Positions 9,531 to 19,075 of a stretch of 64,000 nt of DNA are shown one piece after another (position 1 is the first letter of the stretch; the number at the start of each line of letters is the position of its first letter). Origin of the DNA: Methylobacterium tarhaniae (GTDB lineage Bacteria; Pseudomonadota; Alphaproteobacteria; Rhizobiales; Beijerinckiaceae); NCBI RefSeq assembly GCF_001043955.1, contig NZ_LABZ01000006.1, positions 1 through 64,000 of the forward strand, in the 5' to 3' direction. Made by a program: the position numbers and the translations under genes. The notes below the pieces were generated by a model, which made no database searches, was not told the origin of the DNA, and worked only from the letters and a program-made list of their open reading frames with translations.

Positions 9531-11039
9531 ATGACGATCAGCGTCGAGATGGGGGTGGCGAGCGGCGGCCGGCCGGCCGCCCTCGACCTGGAGGAATTGC
9601 TGGCGACGCGCCTGCTGGTCCAGGGCAACTCCGGCTCGGGCAAGTCGCACCTCCTGCGCCGCCTCCTGGAGCAGAGCGCGCCGCACGTGCAGCAGGTGGT
9701 GATCGACCCCGAGGGCGACTTCGTCACCCTGGCCGATGCCCACGGCCACGTGGTGGTGGAGGGCGACCACGGCGAGGCCGACCTGCAGCGCATCGCGGCC
9801 CGGGTGCGGGCGCACCGGGTCTCGGTGGTGCTGACCCTGGAGAGCCTCGACGTCGAGGCGCAGATGCGCGCCGCCGCGGCGTTCCTCGGCGGCCTGTTCG
9901 AGGCCGAGCGCGACCATTGGTACCCGGTGCTGGTGGTGGTCGACGAGGCGCAGCTCTTCGCCCCGGCCGCCGCCGGCGAGGTCTCGGACGAGGCCCGCAA
10001 GGCGTCCCTCGGCGCCATGACCAACCTGATGTGCCGCGGCCGCAAGCGCGGTCTCGCCGGCATCATCGCGACGCAGCGCCTCGCCAAGCTCGCCAAGAAC
10101 GTCGCGGCGGAAGCGTCGAACTTCCTGATGGGCCGCACCTTCCTCGACATCGACATGGCGCGGGCCGCCGACCTGCTCGGCCTCGAGCGGCGCCAAGCCG
10201 AGAGCTTCCGCGATCTCGAGCGCGGCCATTTCATCGCGCTGGGTCCGGCCTTGTCGAAGCGGCCGCTGCCGATCGCCATCGGGCCGGTGGCGACCTCGGC
10301 CCGCTCGTCGAGCCCCAAGCTCGTGCCGCTGCCGAGCCCGGCCGCCGGCGACTCCTTACGCGAGCTGATCCTGACGCCGTCGGAGAACGAGCCGGTCTGG
10401 ACCCCGGCACCCCGCCCGGCGCCGGCGCCGCGGGCGAGCCCGGCCGACCTGCTGCAGCAGCTCGCCCAGTACCGCCCGCCGGAGCCGGTCGAGGCGCCGC
10501 CGAGCATGACCGATGCGGAGCGTGAGGCTGCCCTCGCCGACATCCTGCGCGAGATCGCCGCCGACCCGGATTCGGGCCATCACCCGATCGCGGTGCTCTA
10601 CCAGGATTTCCTGGTGCGCTGCCGGATGCGCCGGCTGCCGGGCGAGCCCCTCGATCTCGGCCGCTTCCGCCGCCGCTTGGCCATCGCGCGGGCCGGCGTC
10701 GACGGCGAGGCGGCGGAGGGCGACGAGGCCGATGCCGTGATGGCGGCCTGCGCCGGCCTGCCGGAGGAGGTGCAGGGCCTGTTCCTGCTGCTGGCGCGCG
10801 CCGCCCGCGCGGGCGCGCCGTGCCCCTCCGACGACGCGCTCGCCCGGGCCATCGGCTCGCGCTCGCCCGGCCGGGCGCGGCGGCTGCTCGCCTATGTCGA
10901 GAGCCGCGGCGCCGCGGTGTGCCGCACCGATTTCCGCGGCAACCGCGTCGTCGCCCTGCCGGCCCTCGGCTGCGAGACCGCCCCCGGCAACCCGAAGGGC
11001 AGCCACGAGGAGCCCGCCGGCCTGTTCGCGGCCGAGTAG
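9531..11039 (+). CDS. HerA-like/DUF87 ATP-binding protein
   Basis: A 502-residue P-loop ATPase. Walker A is GNSGSGKSH (about residues 34-42) and Walker B is VLVVVDEAQLF (about 132-142). An Arg-rich RGRKRGLAGIIATQR stretch further on fits a HerA/FtsK-type sensor. The first 265 residues form the ATPase; a Pro-rich linker (about 280-320) joins it to a helical C-terminal domain of unknown type. HerA-like motors translocate DNA, usually with a NurA nuclease; none is next to this gene. It could instead be a stand-alone ATPase of the YjgR type. Confidence 0.83.
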   Translation: MTISVEMGVASGGRPAALDLEELLATRLLVQGNSGSGKSHLLRRLLEQSAPHVQQVVIDPEGDFVTLADAHGHVVVEGDHGEADLQRIAARVRAHRVSVVLTLESLDVEAQMRAAAAFLGGLFEAERDHWYPVLVVVDEAQLFAPAAAGEVSDEARKASLGAMTNLMCRGRKRGLAGIIATQRLAKLAKNVAAEASNFLMGRTFLDIDMARAADLLGLERRQAESFRDLERGHFIALGPALSKRPLPIAIGPVATSARSSSPKLVPLPSPAAGDSLRELILTPSENEPVWTPAPRPAPAPRASPADLLQQLAQYRPPEPVEAPPSMTDAEREAALADILREIAADPDSGHHPIAVLYQDFLVRCRMRRLPGEPLDLGRFRRRLAIARAGVDGEAAEGDEADAVMAACAGLPEEVQGLFLLLARAARAGAPCPSDDALARAIGSRSPGRARRLLAYVESRGAAVCRTDFRGNRVVALPALGCETAPGNPKGSHEEPAGLFAAE

Positions 11040-11045
11040 GGACGG

Positions 11046-11438
11046 TCAGGCCCGCGAGGCCCGGAATCCGGTGGGGACGATCTCGCCCCGGCGCGCATAG
11101 GCGAGGCCGCCCGTCAGGCCGAGCAGCACCAGGGCGGGCACCGCCATCGTGACCGGGTCGCCGGCGCGCAGGTGGCTGACCGCCGCGCCGACCATCACGA
11201 CGGCGAGAAGCAGCGCACCGTGGGCCACGGTGGCCTGCCCCCACAGCAGGATCGCGCCGAGGGCCTGGGCCGCCCCGACCGCATACATGAACCAGAGCGG
11301 ATAGCCGAAGCGGGCGAAGCCCGCGACCTCGAACGGCACGGCGGCGAATTTCATGCCGGCCGCCGCCACGAAGACGGCGGTGAGCAGGCCGCGCAGCAGG
11401 AGGCCGCCGAAGCGCGGCCCGGTCGAGGTCGGTGTCAT
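11046..11438 (-). CDS. DoxX-like membrane protein
   Basis: A 130-residue protein with four hydrophobic segments. The GMKFAAVPFEVAGFARFGYPLWF pattern, with a buried Lys and an aromatic cluster, is characteristic of the DoxX-like family of small inner-membrane proteins. The function is not established and may involve redox or sulfur metabolism. It is convergent with the HerA-like gene, whose stop is six bases away. Confidence 0.8.
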   Translation of the reverse strand: MTPTSTGPRFGGLLLRGLLTAVFVAAAGMKFAAVPFEVAGFARFGYPLWFMYAVGAAQALGAILLWGQATVAHGALLLAVVMVGAAVSHLRAGDPVTMAVPALVLLGLTGGLAYARRGEIVPTGFRASRA

Positions 11439-11578
11439 GATCGCAATCTCCGCTCGTCATACGACGTCCGCTGCGATCCGAAGGAATCGTCCGGATCGCG
11501 GATCGCCTGTGCCGGCTCGTCCGCCGCGACGGGTGAGTAGCTTTGCGGGATTGCGTCGTGATTGCGTGCTGTGTGTCG

Positions 11579-11887
11579 TCAGGCCTGGGCGCTCTCGTCC
11601 CGCCTGTAGAGGATCTGGCGGAAGCTGGCGCAGAGATGGGCCTCCGGCATCTCGTCGCCGTCCGGGCCCGGACCCTCCGGGTCGGCTGCGGCGGCGAGCT
11701 GCTGGGCCGCGAAGACGGCGCCGGGCCGGCCGGTCATCAGCTCCTCCACCCGGTCGAGCAGGGCGCAGACCTGAGCCTCCCGCAGCACCCCGGCAGCGTG
11801 AAGCGCCCGGATCAGCTCGGTCGTCAGTCCCTCGAGGGCGACGAGCCGGTCTTCCATCTCCCGCCCGTCGATCTCCCGCCCGTTCAT
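11579..11887 (-). CDS. hypothetical protein
   Basis: A 102-residue soluble protein beginning MNGREIDG, with predicted helices and no recognised domain. A longer in-frame start at 11995 would add a basic leader of 36 residues that does not look like a signal peptide, so the 11887 start is preferred, with moderate certainty. There is a short helical stretch around residues 10-50 and an acidic loop near 70-80. Confidence 0.6.
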   Translation of the reverse strand: MNGREIDGREMEDRLVALEGLTTELIRALHAAGVLREAQVCALLDRVEELMTGRPGAVFAAQQLAAAADPEGPGPDGDEMPEAHLCASFRQILYRRDESAQA

Positions 11888-12362
11888 GACCGTGCCCGCC
11901 TGTGAACCCATGATCGGCCCCATGCCCGCCACCCGCCTCGCCCGGCGACGGTTCAGGGAAGCATGCAGAGACGAACGGGGCGCCAACCTTTTCACTCAAG
12001 TTCTACGAGATTTTGAGATTTCCGCCTGCCGTTTACCCGGATTGCGATCGCTCGTAACGGGTTGAATTATGGATGAATTGCGAGCCGTGCGCCAATCGGA
12101 AGGATGAATGGTTGGACGGCGGGGAGATGCCTGGCTGGATCCGAGATCAGGTCGGCCAGGACCGGGTCATGATCTAACGATCGGCCGGCCCGCCCATGCG
12201 CCTCGACCATCCTGGGCCGGGCCGGCCCGTGGCAGGACCATCGGTCGCGTCGTTCTCATGCACCGCGCATTAAGTCTCACGGGGGATTGTAGCGGAGGAC
12301 GGGCTCACGGTCTTGCGACCGGTCAGGCTCCTGGCGATGCTACCTTCGGCGCTTGTGAAATC

Positions 12363-12965
12363 GTGACTGACACGTTGAAGTTGCATATCCAGCCTGAGCC
12401 GGAGCCGGGTGTCCAGCCGATCCAGATCCGGGTCAGCGGGCGCTACCTGCTGCCTGGCGGCGCGGAGCATGTCTGCGAAACCCGCAGCCTCTCCCTCGCG
12501 ACGATCGAGGTGCTGGCGCCGGAGGCTGGCTTGCCGGGCGATTTCGTCACGCTCTACCTCGACGATGTCGGCCCGGTGGCCGGAGCGATACGGACCATCT
12601 CGGCGGACGGGTTCACCCTCGCGGTGGAGGTCGGGCCCGAGCGCCGGGCCCGCTTCGCGGCCCGCCTGGACTGGCTCGCCGGCCAGGCGCGCGGGCAGGC
12701 CGACCAGCGCAGCGACCCGCGCATCGTGCCGAATGTCCGCGCCGTCGAGATCCGCCGCGCCGACGGCCGGGTCGTTCCGGGAATGGTGATCGACCTGTCC
12801 ATGACCGGCGCGGCGATCGCCGCGACGGAGGTCCCGCCGGTCGGCGAGGCGGTCACGGTCGGGAAGCGAAGGGCCACCGTGGTGCGCCACATCGAGAACG
12901 GTTTCGCCGCCACCTTCCGGCTGCCGTTCCGGCCCGAGACCTTCGGCCAGCACATCGTGCTCTGA
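12363..12965 (+). CDS. PilZ domain protein
   Basis: A protein of about 200 residues with a C-terminal PilZ-like domain: the RSDPRIVPNVRAVEIRR stretch recalls the RxxxR loop, and VIDLSMTGAAI recalls the D/NxSxxG motif. This implies binding of cyclic di-GMP. The N-terminal half, with CETRSLSLATIEV, looks like a second, degenerate PilZ-like unit. Three starts are possible in frame (12108, 12258, 12363). The GTG at 12363 begins the conserved-looking part but has no clear ribosome site, so the exact start is uncertain. Confidence 0.78.
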   Translation: MTDTLKLHIQPEPEPGVQPIQIRVSGRYLLPGGAEHVCETRSLSLATIEVLAPEAGLPGDFVTLYLDDVGPVAGAIRTISADGFTLAVEVGPERRARFAARLDWLAGQARGQADQRSDPRIVPNVRAVEIRRADGRVVPGMVIDLSMTGAAIAATEVPPVGEAVTVGKRRATVVRHIENGFAATFRLPFRPETFGQHIVL

Positions 12966-12989
12966 TGCGATCGGGCCAGTCAGAAGAAA

Positions 12990-13007
12990 GCCGCCCTCGC
13001 GGGCGGC
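12990..13007 (+). terminator. GC hairpin after PilZ gene
   Basis: GCCGCCC (12990-12996) pairs with GGGCGGC (13001-13007) across a TCGC loop, 25 bases after the PilZ stop. No T-run follows, so it is a weak intrinsic terminator or a 3'-end protecting hairpin. Confidence 0.45.
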
Positions 13008-13280
13008 CCGAAGTCTTGGAGGAACGCCCGTCAGGGCCCCGTCCTTGTGCCATCGGCCGGCCCCCGGCGGCGTGCGCGGGCGCACATGCCCGATGAGCAT
13101 GCGTGCCTGACAAGCATCCGCGCCCGCCGCGAGGCGCGTTCCGGATCGTTCCCCCGGGCCGGCACGGGCACTCATCTGCCGTTGCGGAAAGTACAACCAT
13201 CGGCGGGCACGGAACTTTAATCCGGTTGCGGCGAGATCGCGCGCAGGGCGTAACGATCGCGCCGCGGCCGGGGGAACGGG
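13008..13280. other. intergenic, nothing recognised
   Basis: No supported gene or repeat was found here. It probably holds the promoter of the small membrane protein that follows, but no convincing promoter boxes could be picked out by eye. Confidence 0.5.
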
Positions 13281-13637
13281 ATGCAGGGCAATCATCGGGG
13301 CAGCGGGATCGGGCGGCTCGACCGCAGCCCGGACCGGGACCACGGCGGCGACATCCGCATCGTCGTCGCGCCCGCGCCGCACGAGCATAGGAAGGAGCGG
13401 GTCTCGTCGTACCTGCCGTGGCCGGTCAAGCTCGTCCTGAAGCTCGGGCTTCTGGTGGCGGGATTCGTTGCCGTCGTGGTGCTGCCGAACTACCTCGATT
13501 GCCGCGGCCAGCGGGATGCGGGCCTGTTCTACTACGGCATGTCGGTCGCGACCTGCACGCGCCAGACCATCTACGGCCAGATCGGCACCACGCAGAAGCG
13601 GTTCGAGGACATCGCCCGCGCGATCGCCGCGCGCTGA
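13281..13637 (+). CDS. small single-pass membrane protein
   Basis: A 118-residue protein with a polar N-terminal half, one transmembrane segment at about residues 52-68, and a C-terminal domain carrying two cysteines (YLDCRGQR and ATCTRQ) that would lie on the periplasmic side if the N-terminus is inside. The ATG follows GGGGGAACGG. A hairpin follows the gene (13681-13707). Function unknown. Confidence 0.65.
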   Translation: MQGNHRGSGIGRLDRSPDRDHGGDIRIVVAPAPHEHRKERVSSYLPWPVKLVLKLGLLVAGFVAVVVLPNYLDCRGQRDAGLFYYGMSVATCTRQTIYGQIGTTQKRFEDIARAIAAR

Positions 13638-13680
13638 CCACGGCCAGGCTGGGGACTCTGTCAGGTCGCGGACAAACAGA

Positions 13681-13707
13681 CAAGGCGCACCGACACGGGG
13701 CGCCTTG
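13681..13707 (+). terminator. hairpin after small membrane protein gene
   Basis: CAAGGCGC (13681-13688) pairs perfectly with GCGCCTTG (13700-13707). No T-run follows. It lies 44 bases after the stop codon and 78 bases before the dehydrogenase gene. Confidence 0.45.
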
Positions 13708-13784
13708 CATGGGGGAGCCTGTCTCGCCCGCGGAGACTGCCTTAGTTAAGGGCCAGTCCCCTCCGGAACGAGGATGAGCCCCCG

Positions 13785-15218
13785 ATGTTCCCAGACGTGA
13801 AGCTTCACATCGCCGGCGAGTGGCGCAACGGCGCCACCGGCCAGACGATGCCGATCCTCAACCCGGCCACGGGCGAGACCCTGAGCCAGCTCGCGGTCGC
13901 GACCCGCCAGGACCTCGACCAGGCCCTTGAGGCGGCCGATCGCGGCTTCAAGGCCTGGCGCAAGGTCTCGGCCTTCGAGCGCAGCAAGGTGCTGCGCAAG
14001 GCCGCCAACCTGATGCGCGAGCGCGCCGACGAGATCGCCCGGATCATGACCCTGGAGCAGGGCAAGCCGGTGGCGGAAGCCAAGATGGAGGTGCTCGGCG
14101 CCGCCGACACCATGGACTGGTTCGCCGAGGAAGGCCGGCGCGCCTACGGACGGGTGATCCCGCCCCGGGCCGAGGGCGTGATGCAGCTCGTGATCCGCGA
14201 GCCGGTCGGCCCGGTCGCGGCCTTCACGCCCTGGAACTTCCCGATCAACCAGGCGGTGCGCAAGGTTTCGGCGGCGCTCTGCACCGGCTGCTCGGTGATC
14301 CTGAAGGGTCCCGAGGACACCCCGGCGAGCTGCACCGCCCTGATCCAGGCCCTGCTCGATGCCGGCGTGCCGGGCGACGTGCTCGGCCTCGTCTACGGCG
14401 ACCCGGCGGAGATTTCTTCCTATCTCATCCCCCATCCGGTGATCCGCAAGATCACCTTCACGGGCTCGACCGCGATCGGCAAGGAGCTGGCGGCGCTCGC
14501 CGGCAAGCACATGAAGCGCGCCACGATGGAGCTGGGCGGCCACGCCCCGGCGATCGTCTTCCGCGACGCCGACGTGCAGAAGGCCGTGAAGGTGCTCGGC
14601 GCCAACAAGTACCGCAATGCCGGCCAGGTCTGCGTCGCACCGACCCGCTTCCTCGTCCACGAGTCGGTGTTCGACGCCTTCGTGGACGGCTTCGTCGGCT
14701 TCTCCCGCGACCTCAAGGTCGGCAACGGCCTGGAGCAGGGCGTGACGATGGGCCCGCTCGCCCATGGCCGCCGCATCGAGGCGATGGAGGGCTTCGTGGC
14801 CGATGCCGAGCAGAAGGGCGCGCAGCTGCGCACCGGCGGCAAGCGCATCGGCAACCAGGGCAACTTCTTCGAGCCGACGGTCTTCACCGACGTGCCGCTC
14901 GACGCCCGGATCATGAACGAGGAGCCCTTCGGGCCGATCGCCGCGATCCAGCGCTTCTCGGACGACGAGGAAGCCTTCGCGGAAGCCAACCGCCTGCCCT
15001 ACGGCTTGGCCGCCTACGCCTATACCCGCTCGGCCGAGACGGCGACCAAGCTCGCCACGCAGGTCGAGAGCGGCATGATGTCGATCAACCACCACGGCAT
15101 CGCCCTGCCGGAGACGCCCTTCGGCGGCGTCAAGGATTCCGGCTACGGCAGCGAGGGCGGCTCGGAGGCGATCGAGGCCTACCTCAACACCAAGTTCGTC
15201 ACCCAGGCGGGCTTCTGA
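13785..15218 (+). CDS. gabD: NAD(P)-dependent succinate-semialdehyde-type dehydrogenase
   Basis: A 477-residue aldehyde dehydrogenase. The catalytic Cys283 (GQVCVAP), the general base Glu249 (MELGGHAP), the catalytic Asn of PWNFP and the cofactor loop FTGSTAIGK are all present. Overall pattern and length fit the succinate-semialdehyde dehydrogenase/GabD group, which oxidises succinate semialdehyde to succinate in the GABA shunt. Related enzymes use other semialdehydes, and no gabT partner is nearby, so the substrate is inferred. It is a single-gene unit followed by a GC-rich hairpin. Confidence 0.88.
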   Translation: MFPDVKLHIAGEWRNGATGQTMPILNPATGETLSQLAVATRQDLDQALEAADRGFKAWRKVSAFERSKVLRKAANLMRERADEIARIMTLEQGKPVAEAKMEVLGAADTMDWFAEEGRRAYGRVIPPRAEGVMQLVIREPVGPVAAFTPWNFPINQAVRKVSAALCTGCSVILKGPEDTPASCTALIQALLDAGVPGDVLGLVYGDPAEISSYLIPHPVIRKITFTGSTAIGKELAALAGKHMKRATMELGGHAPAIVFRDADVQKAVKVLGANKYRNAGQVCVAPTRFLVHESVFDAFVDGFVGFSRDLKVGNGLEQGVTMGPLAHGRRIEAMEGFVADAEQKGAQLRTGGKRIGNQGNFFEPTVFTDVPLDARIMNEEPFGPIAAIQRFSDDEEAFAEANRLPYGLAAYAYTRSAETATKLATQVESGMMSINHHGIALPETPFGGVKDSGYGSEGGSEAIEAYLNTKFVTQAGF

Positions 15219-15221
15219 CCG

Positions 15222-15260
15222 GGGAGGGGGCCGGCCCGCCGGCCCCTCTTCGCCCCCTCC
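15222..15260 (+). terminator. GC-rich hairpin after dehydrogenase gene
   Basis: GGGGCCGG (15227-15234) pairs with CCGGCCCC (15239-15246), and TCTT follows. The flanking GGAGGGGG and CCCCCTCC can extend or compete with the stem. Confidence 0.5.
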
Positions 15261-15360
15261 GCCCACCACTCTCTTCCGCCGGCGAAATAGGGGTTGCCAA
15301 GCCAGGGCGGACCCCTTAGATCCCACCTCACCGGCGGGGCGCACCGCTCCCCCCGGTCAG

Positions 15361-15437
15361 GCGCCCGTAGCTCAGCTGGATAGAGCACCAGACTACGAAT
15401 CTGGGGGTCAGAGGTTCGAATCCTTTCGGGCGCGCCA
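15361..15437 (+). tRNA. tRNA-Arg (anticodon ACG)
   Basis: The sequence folds as a full cloverleaf of 77 bases. The acceptor arms GCGCCCG and CGGGCGC are fully paired. The D arm has AGCTGGATAG, the anticodon stem CCAGA/TCTGG holds the ACG anticodon, and the T arm carries GTTCGAATC. CCA is encoded at 15435-15437. The ACG anticodon (inosine after editing) reads CGU, CGC and CGA. No mobile element is attached to this tRNA. Confidence 0.97.
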
Positions 15438-15975
15438 TTTCTTCTCACCAACGTCACCAGCAGTGGCGCGACAGGCGCGCAAAGATTGCCGGTGTTTCCG
15501 GCATCTTGCTAGCCATCGGATGCGATGCCCGGTCCGTCTGCTTCCGCCTGCTCTCCCATGGCGTCGACGATCTCGGTTCGGTAACGCGTCGCGGGACACG
15601 GCCTGCTCCCCGCTGGACCTTTCGAACCGGGCGGGCTTTCGCGAGCAATCCACGTCGTCGCCCGCGGCCTCTTCTCTCCGTTCCTGATTGAGATCCCTTA
15701 TCGCTGCTGCTTGCCGGCAGGACCGGCGCGATGCCGCGGCCCATCGATCATGGGAAAGTCCGATCATGGGAAATTCTCTGTCCATCCTGGCGCCATGACT
15801 TGATTATCCCGTCATTAACCGTGTTCAACGCTACCGCGTGCGTCGGCACGACTAGATCGAGAGATCGTCGATTGCGCCTGCTCCCGGCGATGATTTGGGG
15901 CGCGCCCGGTGCGTTTACCGGCGACTCAGGTTTGCATGAGATTTTGGCTGCGACGACCGGCATCGGTGGCGGGGT
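15438..15975. other. intergenic, nothing recognised
   Basis: 538 bases without a supported gene. The only visible feature is a short direct repeat, GATCATGGGAAA, at 15748-15759 and again at 15763-15774. The promoter of the following deacetylase gene is expected near the right end. Confidence 0.5.
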
Positions 15976-17118
15976 TTGTACGTGCGTTGCTTCAAGCTCC
16001 TGCTGCTGTCCGGAACCCTGTGCCTGCTCCCGGCCCTTGCCCCGGCGCAGGAATGTCGGCCCGGGGCGCTCGGCACCGCGCGCACCCTCGAAGTGCCGTT
16101 CACGCAGGGGCCGGTCGGCCGGGCGAGCTACCGGCGCGCCCTGCCGCTGGAGCGCGGCGAGGTGGTGCTGACCTTCGACGACGGGCCGCTGCCCCGGCGC
16201 ACCCACGCCGTCCTCGACGCCCTCAAGGCCGAATGCGTGAAGGCGACGTTCTTCGTCGTCGGCCGCATGGTGGCGCAATTTCCCGATACCCTGCGCCGCA
16301 CCGCCGCCGAGGGCCACACCATCGCGACCCATACCTGGTCGCACCTTTACCTGAACCGGGTCCGCAGCCCGGAGGTGCGGCGCGATCAGATCAACGGGGG
16401 CCTCGAGGCCGCCCGCGCCGTCCTCGCCGAGGGCGAGCCGGCCCTGTCGCCGTTCTTCCGCTTCCCCGGCCTCGGGCATGGCCCGGCCCTCGACCGCGCC
16501 GCCATGGCGCAGGGACTGGTGCCGTTCAGCGTCGACGTCGACGGCGACGACTGGAAGACGATCACCCCGGCGGCTCTGCTCCGGCGGGTGCTCACGCGCC
16601 TCGATGCGGCAGGGCGGGGGATCGTCCTTCTCCACGACATCCAGCCCCGGACCGTCGCGATCCTGCCGGACTTGCTGCGCCAGCTGAAGGTGCGCGGCTA
16701 CCGCATCGTCCACGTGGTGCCGGCGCAAGGGGACACCCGGGCCGCCCTCGCGGCCCTGAACCCGGCGCAGGGAAAGCGGATCCGCCTCGCCCTCGACCGG
16801 CTCGGCGCTCGCATGGCGGCCCTGCGCGTCGCCGCCCGCCCGCCGGAGAAACCCGCTGGCGCCGCGCCGGCGATCTTCGCCGAGGACGGCCCGCTCCTCC
16901 TGCGGGCGGGGCTGTTCGAGGAGGCGGCGGAGGCACCGCCGGCCCGGGAGCAGGGCAGGTCCGGCGAGGCCGTCCGCGTCGTCCTGGTCGCCGATGCGGC
17001 GCTGCCCCCCGGTGCCGCGCCTCGGGCCGGCTGGAGCGGGTTCGTGGAGCTCGGCCCGGTTCCGCAGCCGGCGGGCTTCCGGCCCGTCGCCGAGATGGGG
17101 CGCCCGCCCGCGCGATGA
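15976..17118 (+). CDS. polysaccharide deacetylase (NodB homology domain)
   Basis: A protein of about 380 residues with a signal peptide (FKLLLLSGTLCLLPALAPAQ) and a carbohydrate esterase 4 domain. The TFDDGP motif holds the two catalytic and metal Asp residues, and HTWSH supplies the two metal His residues. RFPGLG and LLHDI complete the NodB pattern. It is periplasmic and likely removes acetyl groups from a glycan. The last 120 residues are Pro/Ala-rich and of unknown role. The start is TTG at 15976 or GTG at 15982. Its stop overlaps an ATG leading into the L,D-transpeptidase gene, so both may act on cell-wall glycan. Confidence 0.87.
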   Translation: MYVRCFKLLLLSGTLCLLPALAPAQECRPGALGTARTLEVPFTQGPVGRASYRRALPLERGEVVLTFDDGPLPRRTHAVLDALKAECVKATFFVVGRMVAQFPDTLRRTAAEGHTIATHTWSHLYLNRVRSPEVRRDQINGGLEAARAVLAEGEPALSPFFRFPGLGHGPALDRAAMAQGLVPFSVDVDGDDWKTITPAALLRRVLTRLDAAGRGIVLLHDIQPRTVAILPDLLRQLKVRGYRIVHVVPAQGDTRAALAALNPAQGKRIRLALDRLGARMAALRVAARPPEKPAGAAPAIFAEDGPLLLRAGLFEEAAEAPPAREQGRSGEAVRVVLVADAALPPGAAPRAGWSGFVELGPVPQPAGFRPVAEMGRPPAR

Positions 17119-17171
17119 GCCCAAGCCCGCCCATCCTCCCCCGGCGAGTCCCGATCCGGAAAGCCTCCACG

Positions 17172-18251
17172 ATGCGCCGCCTCGGCCGGCTCCTGCCCGC
17201 TCTCCTTCTCTGCAATGCCGGTGCCGCCCAGGCGATGCGCGCCGACGAGTCGCCGGCCGGCTGGTGGGCGCCGACCCTGCGGGACTGCGCCGACCCGGCG
17301 AGTCCCCGGGTGTTCGAGATCCGGCTGAAGCCGGCGGCCGAGGCGCGGCTCGCGGCGCACGACCTGCGCTGCCGGATCGACCGGGTCTCCGACACGGCGA
17401 TCGGCTACCGTCTCCACATGCGTTGCCACCGCTCGGCGGAGGATCTGCGGGCCGGCATCCGTGGCGAGGCTCGACAGATCGTCGTCGACGCGATCGGGCC
17501 GGTGACCATGCGGGCGGATGGGCAGCGCGTCTATCGCTGCCGCTCCCGCCCGACCGCCGAGACGCCGCACGGCCCGCTCGCGACCCAGGTGCCCGCGACG
17601 GTACCGGCCTTGCCGCTGCCGGACGCGCCGATGCGCCTGGCCTCCCTCCACCCCGAGCCGGTTCCGGCCGCATCGTCCGCCGCTCCGAGCCTCGTGCCGG
17701 ACGCCCCCCTGCGTCTGGCCGCGCTCCCCACGGCACCGCTGCCGGCACCGCGCCAGGCCGCTCCGATCCCGGCTTCCCCGGGCCTCACGCCCGCGCCCGC
17801 CGCCCTGCCGGCGGTGCGGCGGGGCAGGGTGGTCGGCTATCCCGGCACGCAGGGCGCCGGCACGATCGTGGTCGATACCGCGGCGCGCTTCCTCTACCTC
17901 GTGCGCGGCGACGGCACGGCTCTGCGATACCGGGTGGCGGTCGGGCGTCCCGGCACGGCCTGGAAGGGCGTCGAGTCCGTCACCGCGAAGCAGGAATGGC
18001 CGCAATGGACGCCGACGCCGGAGATGCGGCGCAGTCGGCCCGGCCTGCCGCGCCACGTCGTCGGCGGTCCGCGCAATCCCCTGGGGGCCCGGGCACTCTA
18101 TCTCGGCTCCTCGCTCTACCGCATCCACGGCACCACCGATCCGGGTTCGATCGGACGGGCCGCTTCGGCCGGGTGCTTCCGCATGCTGAACGAGGACGTG
18201 ATCGAACTCTATCGCTTCGTGCCCGTCGGCACCAAGGTCGAGGTGATCTGA
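17172..18251 (+). CDS. L,D-transpeptidase (YkuD domain)
   Basis: A 359-residue exported protein. A signal peptide (RRLGRLLPALLLCNAGAAQA) is followed by an N-terminal domain with two cysteine pairs, a Pro/Ala-rich linker (about residues 145-215) and a C-terminal YkuD domain. The catalytic His319 (YRIHGTT) and Cys335 (SAGCFRM) are present. The enzyme would form 3-3 cross-links in peptidoglycan or attach proteins to it. An in-frame ATG at 17115 overlaps the stop of the deacetylase gene; the start at 17172 gives a cleaner signal peptide. Confidence 0.88.
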   Translation: MRRLGRLLPALLLCNAGAAQAMRADESPAGWWAPTLRDCADPASPRVFEIRLKPAAEARLAAHDLRCRIDRVSDTAIGYRLHMRCHRSAEDLRAGIRGEARQIVVDAIGPVTMRADGQRVYRCRSRPTAETPHGPLATQVPATVPALPLPDAPMRLASLHPEPVPAASSAAPSLVPDAPLRLAALPTAPLPAPRQAAPIPASPGLTPAPAALPAVRRGRVVGYPGTQGAGTIVVDTAARFLYLVRGDGTALRYRVAVGRPGTAWKGVESVTAKQEWPQWTPTPEMRRSRPGLPRHVVGGPRNPLGARALYLGSSLYRIHGTTDPGSIGRAASAGCFRMLNEDVIELYRFVPVGTKVEVI

Positions 18252-18323
18252 CCCGCGCTCGGAACGATGGGCCGCCCGCCCGATTGCCTTGTGGGACGGC
18301 ACACGCTCTCACAGGAGGCATCG

Positions 18324-18497
18324 ATGGCCCAGGACGACCGGGACCGGCAGGAAGCGATCTCGAACGGCCCCAATGCCCGCCCGCGCGACGAGACGATCGC
18401 CCAGACCGGCCCGGGCCTGCCAAACGACAGCAGCCCCCCGGTCACGGTCGACGAGGCCGAAGCCAAGCGCATCGAGGAGAAGATCCGCTCGATGTGA
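18324..18497 (+). CDS. small hydrophilic hypothetical protein
   Basis: A 57-residue acidic protein (MAQDDRDRQEAIS at the N-terminus, a short charged helix at the C-terminus). The ATG follows an ideal AGGAGG five bases upstream. The stop codon TGA is the first three bases of a dispersed repeat that starts at 18495. Function unknown. Confidence 0.7.
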   Translation: MAQDDRDRQEAISNGPNARPRDETIAQTGPGLPNDSSPPVTVDEAEAKRIEEKIRSM

Positions 18498-18735
18498 GAG
18501 CCTGTTTGATTGAAACGACGAAATTGAAGCGCACCATCCTCATCCCGGGGCCGCGCAGCGGAGCCCGGGATCCATAAACGCCGACGAGTCCGAATGGGGC
18601 GGAGCGTTGGTCGCTTGCTCCTGGAGTGTCAGGGGCTATGGATTCCTGGCTATCGACTTCGTCGATCTCCCGGGCGGCGTAGAGAAGCGCTGTATCTGTT
18701 CCAGATGGCTGGCGGGACGAGTCACCAGGCTCTCA
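18495..18735. repeat. dispersed ~241-bp repeat with inverted ends, copy 1
   Basis: TGAGAGCCTG (18495-18504) and CAGGCTCTCA (18726-18735) are perfect 10-bp inverted ends. Inside are CATCCTCATCCCGGGG and CCCGGGATCCAT, which also occur in the copies at 22863 and 26274, and an inverted partial match (ATGGATTCCTGG). The left end supplies the stop codon of the gene before it. The size and inverted ends are like a MITE or a long palindromic intergenic repeat. Confidence 0.65.
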
Positions 18736-18820
18736 GATGCGTGCGTCGCATTTCGGCGCAAGTTTCGCAATCCGATAAACCGGCAGCACCTGAACTTCGC
18801 TCATGTGCGACGACGTTCGG

Positions 18821-19075
18821 TTAGATCGGCACCACGAACGTCACGCCGACACGGCCGCGCCGGCGCCAGACCACGCGGCAGCGGCGCATCACGAACTCAC
18901 CCGCGATCGCCAGCGTGATCGCGTCCGGCACGACGGTTCCAGCCGGGACCACCAGCGTCGCGCCGAAAGGTGAAATGTTCGAAATACGACAATCCAGTAC
19001 GGGTGTCGGCGAGTCGAAGATGATCTCTCCGCGAGATCCCGCCGACCCGGCCCGTGATGCGTAAAATAGATCCAT
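18821..19075 (-). CDS. small PilZ domain protein
   Basis: An 84-residue protein that is almost entirely one PilZ fold: CRISNISPFGATLVV fits the D/NxSxxG motif in degenerate form, and RRCRVVWRRRGRVGVTFV fits the last strands. The N-terminal RxxxR loop is weak, so binding of cyclic di-GMP is doubtful. An in-frame start at 19096 adds seven residues. The gene is divergent from the dipeptide ABC operon. Confidence 0.7.
   Translation of the reverse strand: MDLFYASRAGSAGSRGEIIFDSPTPVLDCRISNISPFGATLVVPAGTVVPDAITLAIAGEFVMRRCRVVWRRRGRVGVTFVVPI

Noticed and set aside
12270..13388. Minus-strand ORF of 372 codons opposite the PilZ gene
   Set aside because: Shadow of the PilZ gene and the small membrane protein; rich in Arg, Pro and His without a recognisable domain.
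15179..15457. Minus-strand ORF containing RIRTSDPQIRSLVLYPAELRA
   Set aside because: This is the familiar false protein made by reading the antisense strand of a tRNA gene; here it covers tRNA-Arg.
15748..17748. Long minus-strand ORF opposite the deacetylase and transpeptidase
   Set aside because: Low-complexity Arg/Pro composition and full overlap with two recognised exported enzymes on the other strand.
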